Notes under the pieces: generated by a model
The model's input: the letters and a program-made list of their open reading frames with translations, nothing else
Databases searched by the model: none
Told to the model about the DNA's origin: nothing
Made by a program: the position numbers and the translations under genes
Part shown: positions 8,036 through 14,586 of the stretch, piece by piece
How the letters are laid out: every line of letters begins with the position of its first letter
How positions within the stretch are numbered: the stretch's first letter is position 1
Source of the DNA: Flavobacterium sp.
GTDB lineage: Bacteria > Bacteroidota > Bacteroidia > Flavobacteriales > Flavobacteriaceae
DNA: 16,266 nucleotides
Assembly (NCBI GenBank): GCA_004296145.1
Contig: SEBM01000022.1
Span: forward strand, 1 to 16,266
Reading direction: 5' to 3'

Positions 8036-9049
8036 ATGAGAAAACTATATTTATTTATATTTTTAGCCTTGATTGTAGCAAATACAAGTCAGGCTCAGAC
8101 TAGAACGACAAGGATTGGCTACATTGATATGGAGTATATTCTTGAGAATGTTTCCGATTATAAAGAAGCAAAATCGCAACTTGAGCTAAAAGCGCAAAAG
8201 TGGAAACAAGAAATTGAGGCCAAAAAAATAGAAATAAATAAACTTAAAGAAAGTCTTGTAACTGAAAAAGCCTTGCTTACAAAAGAGCTTATTGACGAAA
8301 GAGAAACTGAAATTAAGTTTCAGGAAACTGAAATGATGGATTATCAGCAAAAGCAGTTTGGTGCTGACGGAAATTTGATGCGCCATAAGGCTGCTTTGGC
8401 AAAACCTATCCAGGATCAGGTTTTTACAGCTGTTCAGGATATTGCAGAAGCAAAAAATTATGATTTTATTTTTGATAAATCATCTGATTTGACAATGCTT
8501 TTCAGTAACAAACGATTTGATATCAGTGATCAGGTCATTCGTGTACTGAACAGAACTGACAAACGTGAACAATTGACTAAAAAACAATTGAAAGAGCAGG
8601 AAGCTAAAGAAAGTCTTGAGAATGCTATTGATGAAAATCCGGCAATGAAAGACAGACAAAAAGTTTTGGATGACAGAAAAGCGGCCAGGGAAAAATTAAT
8701 TCAGGACAGAAAAGCGGAACAAGACGCGAAGAAGAAAGAATACGAAGACAGAAGAAAAGCAATACTCGAAGAGAGAGAAGCTAAAAAAAATGGCACGGTT
8801 TCTGAACCAGTAAAAACAGAAACAACAAAAACAGACAATGCGTCTAAACCTGCAGCAACTACAGAGCAAAAGGCAACCACAACAGAGCCTGCAACTCCAA
8901 CAGAAAATAAAGCAGAAGAAAGACAAAAACTTTACGAACAACGTAAAAAAGAATTAGAAGAGAGAAAAAAGAAAATTTTAGAAGAAAGAGAAGCGGCTAA
9001 AAAAGCAAAAGAAGCCGAAACACAAAAAACAAATACGACCAATAATTAA
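8036..9049 (+). CDS. ompH: OmpH/Skp-family periplasmic protein with long charged tail
   Basis: Skp-like chaperones hold unfolded outer-membrane proteins in the periplasm and pass them to the BAM complex. Here a signal peptide (1-20, ending TSQA) is followed by the Skp core: IGYIDMEYILENVSDY (27-42), a long coiled-coil (about 43-115) and the closing segment with YDFIFDKSSDLTMLF (142-156). The family is normally about 160-190 residues, but this product has 337. The extra 165 residues are a Lys/Glu/Arg-rich helix (about 176-252), a Thr/Ala/Pro/Glu linker (about 253-292) and a second charged helix ending in Asn/Thr. The motif ILEEREA occurs in both helices (243-249 and 314-320), suggesting an internal duplication. 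It lies 42 nt after bamA with its own promoter and 14 nt before the second ompH. Confidence 0.9.
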   Translation: MRKLYLFIFLALIVANTSQAQTRTTRIGYIDMEYILENVSDYKEAKSQLELKAQKWKQEIEAKKIEINKLKESLVTEKALLTKELIDERETEIKFQETEMMDYQQKQFGADGNLMRHKAALAKPIQDQVFTAVQDIAEAKNYDFIFDKSSDLTMLFSNKRFDISDQVIRVLNRTDKREQLTKKQLKEQEAKESLENAIDENPAMKDRQKVLDDRKAAREKLIQDRKAEQDAKKKEYEDRRKAILEEREAKKNGTVSEPVKTETTKTDNASKPAATTEQKATTTEPATPTENKAEERQKLYEQRKKELEERKKKILEEREAAKKAKEAETQKTNTTNN

Positions 9050-9063
9050 TTAATATTTTAAAA

Positions 9064-9567
9064 ATGATGAAACAAATCAAAACTTTACTAATTGCTGCTA
9101 TGTTAGTTTTAGGAGCGAGTAACACAATGAACGCACAGGCTAAGGTAGCTCATGTTGATGTTAGCGAGATTATGTCGAAAATGCCTGCAATGCTTGACGC
9201 TCAAAATCAATTGCAAAAATTAAGTGGTACATACGATACTGAATACAAAAAAATGGTTGACGAATACCAAGTAAAAATCAAAAAGTATGAAGCTGAAGCT
9301 GCTACTGTAACTGAAGCTGTAAATGGTGAGCGTTCTAAAGAAGTTCAGGACATGCAAAAAAGAATTGTTGATTACAGAGACAATGCACAAAAAGAACTAC
9401 AACAAAAAGAAAACGACATCGTAAAACCTTTAATGGAAAAAGTTAGAGCTTCTATCCAAAAAGTTGGAAAAGCAAAAGGTTTCCAATATGTATTAGATGG
9501 TTCTACTCTTTTATTAGCTGATGGTCCAAACATTACTGCTGATGTTAAAAAAGACTTAGGATTCTAA
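9064..9567 (+). CDS. ompH: OmpH/Skp-family periplasmic chaperone
   Basis: The 167-residue product has the standard Skp length and layout. A signal peptide (about 1-24, ending TMNA) leads to VAHVDVSEIMSKMPAM (28-43), where the first strand and helix begin. A charged coiled-coil arm (about 45-125) follows, and the core closes with GFQYVLDGSTLLLADG (139-154) and a C-terminal Phe. It should trimerise and bind unfolded outer-membrane proteins in the periplasm. The start is either ATG 9064 or the adjacent ATG 9067; these differ by one Met. It is the second of two consecutive ompH genes after bamA, a standard Bacteroidota arrangement, and the operon ends at the strong terminator just downstream. Confidence 0.94.
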   Translation: MMKQIKTLLIAAMLVLGASNTMNAQAKVAHVDVSEIMSKMPAMLDAQNQLQKLSGTYDTEYKKMVDEYQVKIKKYEAEAATVTEAVNGERSKEVQDMQKRIVDYRDNAQKELQQKENDIVKPLMEKVRASIQKVGKAKGFQYVLDGSTLLLADGPNITADVKKDLGF

Positions 9568-9582
9568 AAAACAAAAAATCAT

Positions 9583-9620
9583 AAAAAACGGCTTAACTTT
9601 TCAGTTAAGCCGTTTTTTTT
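9583..9620. terminator. Strong bidirectional terminator between ompH and the TonB receptor gene
   Basis: AAAAAACGGCTTAACT (9583-9598) pairs perfectly with AGTTAAGCCGTTTTTT (9603-9618) around a TTTC loop, a 16-bp stem ending in a T-run on each strand. It ends the bamA-ompH operon on the plus strand. On the minus strand it follows the TonB receptor gene so closely that the receptor's stop codon (9620-9622) touches the T-run. Confidence 0.93.
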
Positions 9621-11800
9621 TAGAGTTTAATCTTTACACCACCATTGATTGTAAAACCTTCTGTGTGTGTCCAGATATCATCAAATGTTGGTGCATTATG
9701 ATTTCCGTTTACTACACTTTTATAATTACTTTGTCTGGTGTCTGTAAAGTTTTCAAAATTGATAAAAAATGCAAACTTCTTCCATAATGTTTTTTCGATC
9801 ATAAAACCAAACTCCCAATAAGTCGGTGTTTTGGTTCCGTCGTACAAAAATTGTTCGTCGGTAAAATAGCCTTCTAATCCCATTTTAAAATTATTTTCCT
9901 TTTCGTAAATCAAGGCTAAATTAACTTTATTTCTAGGCAATAGAGGCAAAAATTGGTTTCCGGTTAAATATTTTGCTTTTGCATCTGTAAATGTATATCC
10001 GGCAAAAAGCTTAAAATCTTCTTTATAAATAAATTTCAAATTAGTCTCAAAACCTCTGCTCAATACGGGATCTTCAGCATTTGCAAAAAACAAGTTATCA
10101 GCATTTGTCTGCAAAACCAACGGTTTATTAATTTCTGTAATAAAGAACATCTGATTAACAGAAAACTTCAGATCTGGCCAAATTTGACCTCTGTAGTTAA
10201 TATCTGCTGTGGCTCCGATACTTCTTTCTGCTTTTACATTTTGCAAAGCCTGTACATTTTGATACTGGACAGTTTCAGTCTGTTCTGTAAATACTGTTGG
10301 AATTTTGTAACCCAAACCAGCGCCCACCCTACTACTCCACTGTGAATCTATTTTGAATAATGCTGAAAGTTTCGGCAGAATAAATGTTTGATTTTTAGAG
10401 AAATTTATATTCGAATATGAGACATTATCAAGTCGCAATCCGTTTTCGAGTTTTACTGTTTCTGAAACGTCCCAAGTATGTTGAACATATACTCCGGTTG
10501 TAAATGATTTTCCGTTTAAAGTATTTGTATTTCGCTCTTCAAAATTATCATATACCAAATTTACACCGGTAATTAAACTGTACTTTTCTCTGTTTATAAC
10601 ATACGAAGCATCGGTAAAAGCATTTGTATTTAAACCTGAGAATTCATAATCGGGAATATTGATTGTTCGGTCAAAAAAACTTAAACTTTGTTTTAGCTTA
10701 AAACTGTTTTGGTTTTCAAATTTCTTATCCAACTCAAAAGTTGTTGTGTTTCTCATTGTCTTATTCTTTTCAAAATAAGTATGATTGGCATCTGGATTTC
10801 CTGCAATGACATTCATATCTCCTCCATCCATATTTGTTTTAGTAAAACTATTTCCAAGCATAAAACTCAAGGTTTCTGAAGGATAATAAAATATTCTTGG
10901 ATTTATAGTGAAATTGTGTGATTTTGGAACTTCAGAAAAATCATCATCATCAACATCATAAGCTTTCTGGAAATTAAGCAAACCGAGAATTGAATAGCCA
11001 AATTTTCCTTTTCGTTGTGAGGCATAACCTCCAATATTTGTCTGTCCAATGTTAGATTGATTGAGAATAAAATTATACTCTCCCTTTTCTTTTGGCGTTT
11101 TTGAAATAAAATTAATGACACCGGCAATTGCACCGCCTCCGTATAATGTAGATGATGGCCCTTTGATTACCTCAACTTGTTGTAAATCAAGAGGAGGAAT
11201 TTCAAGAATACTTAATCCGCTTGCAAAATTTCCAAAGTTGGCATAACCATCTTTCAATAATTGTGTATATCGTCCGTCAAGTCCCTGCACACGAATACTG
11301 GCATTACCGCTGGTGGCAGATGTTTGCTGTACTTGCAGCCCTGTACTTTCATGCAAAACCATACTTACGTTTGACGGCTTCATATTGGCTTTTTCATCTA
11401 ACTCTTCTGCATCTATTGATTCAATACGCGTTGGTGTGTTTCTTATTGTTCTGCTAGTACGTGTAGATTGTACAATAACCTCATCTAACTCTTCTTCATC
11501 GCTTGGAACTAATTCAACAGTTAAAAGTTCATTATTGCTTTGTGGAAGAATTACGCTAATGAGTGAATTTTCATAACCTAAAAAACTAAAACTAATTTCA
11601 TGTGTTCCGTCTTCGATAGAATTTAATTCTAAAATCCCATTATTATCTGTTATACCTGAAATATTAGTTTTCTGAACCTGAACTGAAACACCAATAAGGT
11701 TTTCCTGAGTTTTGCTATCTTTTACGATAACTTTTAAAGTGTTTTGACTATACGTATAAGAACACACGAGCATAGCCAAAATAATAATATATTTTGTCAT
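9620..11800 (-). CDS. TonB-dependent outer-membrane receptor with N-terminal CarboxypepD_reg-like domain
   Basis: This is a predicted energised outer-membrane transporter, driven by TonB-ExbBD. From ATG 11800 the product has 726 residues: a signal peptide (1-18, MTKYIIILAMLVCSYTYS), a carboxypeptidase-regulatory-like domain (about 22-95, KVIVKDSKTQENLIGVSV to SFLGYEN), then a plug domain (about 105-235). The plug has the typical LDEVIVQSTRT start and the block QQVEVIKGPSSTLYGGGAIAG. A beta-barrel follows, ending GFTINGGVKIKL. It resembles CirA/FepA-type siderophore or metal-complex receptors more than SusC; it is too short for SusC and no susD neighbour is present. The gene lies 65 nt downstream of the cysteine-rich DUF6660-like gene on the same strand, so the two probably form one operon. 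The frame extends to 11836, but ATG 11800 gives the clean signal peptide. Substrate unknown; metal or metallophore is an inference. Confidence 0.92.
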   Translation of the reverse strand: MTKYIIILAMLVCSYTYSQNTLKVIVKDSKTQENLIGVSVQVQKTNISGITDNNGILELNSIEDGTHEISFSFLGYENSLISVILPQSNNELLTVELVPSDEEELDEVIVQSTRTSRTIRNTPTRIESIDAEELDEKANMKPSNVSMVLHESTGLQVQQTSATSGNASIRVQGLDGRYTQLLKDGYANFGNFASGLSILEIPPLDLQQVEVIKGPSSTLYGGGAIAGVINFISKTPKEKGEYNFILNQSNIGQTNIGGYASQRKGKFGYSILGLLNFQKAYDVDDDDFSEVPKSHNFTINPRIFYYPSETLSFMLGNSFTKTNMDGGDMNVIAGNPDANHTYFEKNKTMRNTTTFELDKKFENQNSFKLKQSLSFFDRTINIPDYEFSGLNTNAFTDASYVINREKYSLITGVNLVYDNFEERNTNTLNGKSFTTGVYVQHTWDVSETVKLENGLRLDNVSYSNINFSKNQTFILPKLSALFKIDSQWSSRVGAGLGYKIPTVFTEQTETVQYQNVQALQNVKAERSIGATADINYRGQIWPDLKFSVNQMFFITEINKPLVLQTNADNLFFANAEDPVLSRGFETNLKFIYKEDFKLFAGYTFTDAKAKYLTGNQFLPLLPRNKVNLALIYEKENNFKMGLEGYFTDEQFLYDGTKTPTYWEFGFMIEKTLWKKFAFFINFENFTDTRQSNYKSVVNGNHNAPTFDDIWTHTEGFTINGGVKIKL

Positions 11801-11865
11801 TTGATTTAAATTAAATAAATAGTAAATAATACCCAAAGAAAAACTTTGAGTAACTCAATATTGAT

Positions 11866-12195
11866 TTAACTTAATTTTGGAGGCTGCCAAATACCTAAAT
11901 AAATTGCTTTGTAAGTATTAAAAGCATAAAAATTATTCTGTCTTTTGGTTTCAGCAAAATTGATGTTTTTTTCTTCTGTGAAAGTATGCTTTTGAAATTG
12001 AAAACCATGTATTCCGCAACAGGCACAAGAACAAAATGGTGTGCACTGATCGTTTTGAAAATCGGATTTCTTCTCGGAAGTATGGTTTTTATGAAGTTCT
12101 GTTTTTGCAAATGAAGTACAATCATCTATGTCATTGCAAGGAAGTAATGACAATGAAACCAGATAAATTGAAAACAAAAACCAAATTAATTTCAT
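11866..12195 (-). CDS. Small exported cysteine-rich protein, DUF6660-like
   Basis: The 109-residue product begins with a hydrophobic signal segment (about 1-18, MKLIWFLFSIYLVSLSLL). The middle is rich in His, Lys and Asp, followed by a cysteine cluster CTPFCSCACCG (51-61) with five Cys in eleven residues. Two further Cys lie at 20 and 26. The C-terminus ends with IWQPPKLS. Short proteins of this design, with a CxPFCxCxCCG cluster and a terminal WQPP, sit beside TonB receptors in many Bacteroidota; I believe the family is named DUF6660. The cluster and histidines would suit metal binding, but no function is established to my knowledge. It opens the operon with the TonB receptor and has its own promoter. 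P at the -1 position makes a lipoprotein signal at C20 unlikely. Gene real; function inferred. Confidence 0.82.
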   Translation of the reverse strand: MKLIWFLFSIYLVSLSLLPCNDIDDCTSFAKTELHKNHTSEKKSDFQNDQCTPFCSCACCGIHGFQFQKHTFTEEKNINFAETKRQNNFYAFNTYKAIYLGIWQPPKLS

Positions 12196-12199
12196 GTGA

Positions 12200-12207
12200 C
12201 AAAGATA
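12200..12207 (-). promoter_or_regulatory. -7 box of the DUF6660-TonB receptor operon (near-leaderless)
   Basis: The minus strand reads TATCTTTG, a perfect TAnnTTTG, followed by only 4 nt (TCAC) before the ATG at 12195. Transcription would begin at or next to the start codon. A TTG lies upstream, but with a 26-nt spacer, longer than usual. The promoter sits between the peptide gene's terminator and this gene, so the two are separate units. Confidence 0.6.
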
Positions 12208-12241
12208 TAGAAATATCCTGAATCATTGAGATTCAAAATAA

Positions 12242-12271
12242 AAAGAGAAGCTTTTTTATTAGCTTCTCTTT
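12242..12271 (-). terminator. Terminator of the GG-leader peptide gene
   Basis: AAAGAGAAGCT (12242-12252) pairs with AGCTTCTCTTT (12261-12271) over an 8-nt loop. Read on the minus strand, the hairpin lies 10 nt after the stop codon of the peptide gene and is followed by CTTTTTATTTT. It isolates the peptide gene from the DUF6660-like gene downstream. Confidence 0.8.
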
Positions 12272-12281
12272 ATTAAATATT

Positions 12282-12461
12282 TTATTCTACATCAGGACAT
12301 TCAGTTGTCAATGGCACACAATCCCAAAGGATAATACCATTTTTATCTCTTCCGCGATAACAGACTTTACCTGTATGACATTCAGGATGTGTCCCTCCAT
12401 TAATTTGTTTTAATTCTTCCCTTGTTAATTTTTCTGCAGATAAATTTTTAATAATTTTCAT
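12282..12461 (-). CDS. Double-glycine-leader peptide, putative bacteriocin or RiPP precursor
   Basis: This gene encodes 59 residues. The N-terminus MKIIKNLSAEKLTREELKQI (1-20) followed by NGG (21-23) is the leader type seen in Bacteroidota GG-motif natural-product and bacteriocin-like precursors, in which a C39 peptidase cuts after the GG. The predicted core is 36 residues (24-59), with Cys at 28, 34, 48 and 55, one Trp (46) and one Tyr (35), and an acidic end (CPDVE). Four cysteines could form two disulfides or be modified. The gene has a candidate -7 box upstream and a clear terminator downstream, so it looks like a single-gene transcript. No C39 ABC transporter, radical SAM enzyme, lanthionine synthetase or immunity gene is visible in the window, so export and modification would depend on loci elsewhere. 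The leader match is strong; the activity is unknown. Confidence 0.82.
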   Translation of the reverse strand: MKIIKNLSAEKLTREELKQINGGTHPECHTGKVCYRGRDKNGIILWDCVPLTTECPDVE

Positions 12462-12487
12462 AGTTTAAATTGTTTTAAGGTTAAACG

Positions 12488-12495
12488 TAAATATA
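12488..12495 (-). promoter_or_regulatory. Candidate -7 box of the GG-leader peptide gene
   Basis: The minus strand reads TATATTTA, one mismatch from TAnnTTTG, 26 nt before the ATG at 12461. No TTG is seen at the expected distance. The 112-nt region is shared with the divergent murI promoter. Confidence 0.35.
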
Positions 12496-12538
12496 GTATT
12501 TTTTTTACATTTAAATAATATTTTATTTAAAAACCTGA

Positions 12539-12569
12539 TTGTAGAAAAACTAAGAAATATGTAACTTTG
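12539..12569 (+). promoter_or_regulatory. murI promoter, predicted leaderless
   Basis: TTG (12539-12541), a 20-nt spacer and TAACTTTG (12562-12569) match both Bacteroidota boxes. Only TCTT separates the -7 box from the ATG at 12574, so transcription should start at or within a base or two of the start codon. Confidence 0.75.
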
Positions 12570-12573
12570 TCTT

Positions 12574-13350
12574 ATGACAAACAACAATCCTATAGGCGTT
12601 TTTGATTCCGGTATTGGGGGAACTTCCATTTGGAGCGCCATTCACGAATTACTTCCGAATGAAAAAACCATTTATCTGGCAGACAGTAAAAATGCTCCTT
12701 ATGGTCAGAGAACCAAGGAAGAGATTGTTGCTTTGAGTAAAAAAAATGTTGATTTTCTAATTGCAAATAATTGCAAACTTATTGTTGTTGCCTGCAATAC
12801 CGCGACTACAAATGCCATTAGAGAACTGCGTGAAGAATATGATATTCCGTTTATTGGAATTGAACCGGCTATAAAACCAGCTGCTAATAATTCTAAAACG
12901 CAAGTCATTGGAATTTTAGCTACAAAAGGAACCCTTAACAGTGAATTGTTTAACAAAACTGCAGAGATGTTTCAAAACACAACTATAATTGAGCAGGTCG
13001 GACATGGCCTGGTTCAGCTTATTGAAGATGGCAATCTTAATTCTCCTGAAATGACACAATTGCTGGAGACTTATTTGCAACCCATGATTGAAGCTAATAT
13101 TGATTATTTGGTTTTGGGTTGTAGTCATTACCCGTACCTTATTCCGCAGATTCAAAAGATTCTTCCTGAACATATAAAAATTATAGATTCAGGAGAAGCA
13201 GTTGCGCGTCAGACTCAAAATATCCTGCGTGAAAAAGTTGGCTTTACCGATACTGAAAGCAGCGAACCTGTGTTTTATGTAAACTCAAATCCTTCTGTAT
13301 TAAAATCAATTTTAGATAATAAATATCCTGTTATACAAAAGGATTTTTAG
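12574..13350 (+). CDS. murI: Glutamate racemase
   Basis: MurI interconverts L- and D-glutamate in the cytosol, supplying D-Glu for the peptidoglycan stem peptide. The 258-residue product has the N-terminal FDSGIGG (10-16) with Asp11 and Ser12. The two catalytic cysteines sit in VACNTAT (Cys74) and LGCSHYP (Cys183), and NAPYGQR (40-46) fits the substrate pocket. Length and motifs are typical, with nothing missing. It has its own consensus promoter rather than continuing from ompH. In related genomes I would expect murI to follow the two ompH genes closely; here a 3-kb minus-strand block lies between them. Its TAG stop abuts the TAA of the convergent barrel gene with no intervening base. Confidence 0.97.
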   Translation: MTNNNPIGVFDSGIGGTSIWSAIHELLPNEKTIYLADSKNAPYGQRTKEEIVALSKKNVDFLIANNCKLIVVACNTATTNAIRELREEYDIPFIGIEPAIKPAANNSKTQVIGILATKGTLNSELFNKTAEMFQNTTIIEQVGHGLVQLIEDGNLNSPEMTQLLETYLQPMIEANIDYLVLGCSHYPYLIPQIQKILPEHIKIIDSGEAVARQTQNILREKVGFTDTESSEPVFYVNSNPSVLKSILDNKYPVIQKDF

Positions 13351-14586
13351 TTATTCAATTTTTCGCTTGACGAACCAAATTCCATCCAAAGCTAAATTGA
13401 GAGATATTTTGTGATAATTTTCTTTTATAAGATTGTCTGAGATTTGCCCTTTTTGTCCATAGGAATAAGAAATATGTAAAGCTGACAAAGTGTTTTCTAT
13501 TGGCAATGCAAGGCCGATTGAAATTGATGCGTTGTTTACTCTTTTTCCATCGACTTCAAGATAACCCGTGTCAAAATTTGCCCCGGCAGCATATTGAATT
13601 CTATCCCAATATTTTCGGATATTTTTTTTGGTACTAAAGGTAAAACCAAGTGCAAATCGATCCTGATTTACAAAATCACCATATAAGTCTGATTGATTGG
13701 TATTATTCCACAAACTTTTTTCATAATCTAAAGTCATATTCAGATTATTTTTGAAACGTTTGCTAATTCCGATTCCAACTTCCAAAGGCATATAATAATC
13801 GTCAGTATCAGATGCCACATCAGATTCAATAGAAGTTTCTACACTATTCGTTAATGTTTGCACACTTTGAACTTTTGACGCTTTGACTCTCGTAGGCATT
13901 TTAAAAGTCGACGCGATTGTAAAAGTAGAATCAATTTTATATTGCGCTCCCAAAGTTGCACGCACTCCGTTATAATCTGTTTTTTTATTGATTGTGGTTA
14001 TCGAATTTGAGATCAAATAACTTCTGTCATCTGTAGTGTTTCCGAACAACATTGTTGCGGAAACTCCTAAAGCCAGTTTCTGTCCAAATCGGTATCCGTA
14101 TGAAAAATCAAAATTGTTTAATCCGCCAGAACCTTCAGCAGTAAGATAATAATATTCCTGGCTGTCTGAGATTGGAAGTTTTAAGTTTGAAATTTTGAAT
14201 GTAGCACTTGAATAAGGTCTTAAAGCAACACTAAAACCTGAATTTTTGGTTACCGGAAAAGCAAAAGCCAGATGCGAAAACTGAAAATTATTACGCTTTT
14301 CTGATTTTGAACTACTTTGATACGTAGTTGCAATTGCTTTTCCCCCAAGATCAAACATAAAATGATTGAGTGGCAAATATGCTAATGAAGCAGGATTTAG
14401 GTTATTAATAAAATTTTCGGATGGCAAAGCAATTCCTGAAGAACCAATTGCAGGAATGGAACCAAAATCTGCATCGTATAAACTACCTAAACCGTACAAC
14501 GAGTAAGGTGAACTTGAAATACTTTGAGAAAATGAAGTTAGCGACATCAGGATGAAGCAACTCAAAAAGATTATCTTATTTTTCAT
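13351..14586 (-). CDS. Predicted outer-membrane beta-barrel protein (OmpP1/FadL-like fold)
   Basis: The 411-residue product has a signal peptide (1-21, ending TSFSQ). The mature sequence opens with SSPYSLYGLGSLYDADFG, then INNLNPASLAYLP, a pattern I associate with Bacteroidota barrels of the OmpP1/FadL/PorV type. Alternating strands follow (for example SHLAFAFPV, SGFSVALRPYSSATF, KLALGVSATMLFG, ALHISYSYGQKGQ). There are no catalytic motifs. The start ATG touches the stop TAA of the DUF4270 lipoprotein upstream, so translation is probably coupled and the two may act together at the outer membrane. The cargo is unknown. No terminator separates its end from the convergent murI. The barrel prediction is firm, the subfamily less so. 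Confidence 0.82.
   Translation of the reverse strand: MKNKIIFLSCFILMSLTSFSQSISSSPYSLYGLGSLYDADFGSIPAIGSSGIALPSENFINNLNPASLAYLPLNHFMFDLGGKAIATTYQSSSKSEKRNNFQFSHLAFAFPVTKNSGFSVALRPYSSATFKISNLKLPISDSQEYYYLTAEGSGGLNNFDFSYGYRFGQKLALGVSATMLFGNTTDDRSYLISNSITTINKKTDYNGVRATLGAQYKIDSTFTIASTFKMPTRVKASKVQSVQTLTNSVETSIESDVASDTDDYYMPLEVGIGISKRFKNNLNMTLDYEKSLWNNTNQSDLYGDFVNQDRFALGFTFSTKKNIRKYWDRIQYAAGANFDTGYLEVDGKRVNNASISIGLALPIENTLSALHISYSYGQKGQISDNLIKENYHKISLNLALDGIWFVKRKIE

Noticed and set aside
8186..8941. Minus-strand frames rich in Phe and Cys opposite ompH
   Set aside because: Complement of Lys/Glu-rich codons; a composition artefact.
9620..11800. SusC-type receptor interpretation
   Set aside because: At 726 residues it is too short for SusC, and there is no susD next to it.
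12036..12221. Plus-strand open frame across the DUF6660-like gene
   Set aside because: It is the antisense of a well-supported gene with signal peptide and cysteine cluster, and has no homology I recognise.
12282..12461. Class I lanthipeptide (LanB/LanC-type) assignment for the small peptide
   Set aside because: The leader is of the LTREELKQINGG type rather than a LanB-type leader, and no LanB or LanC gene is present in the window.
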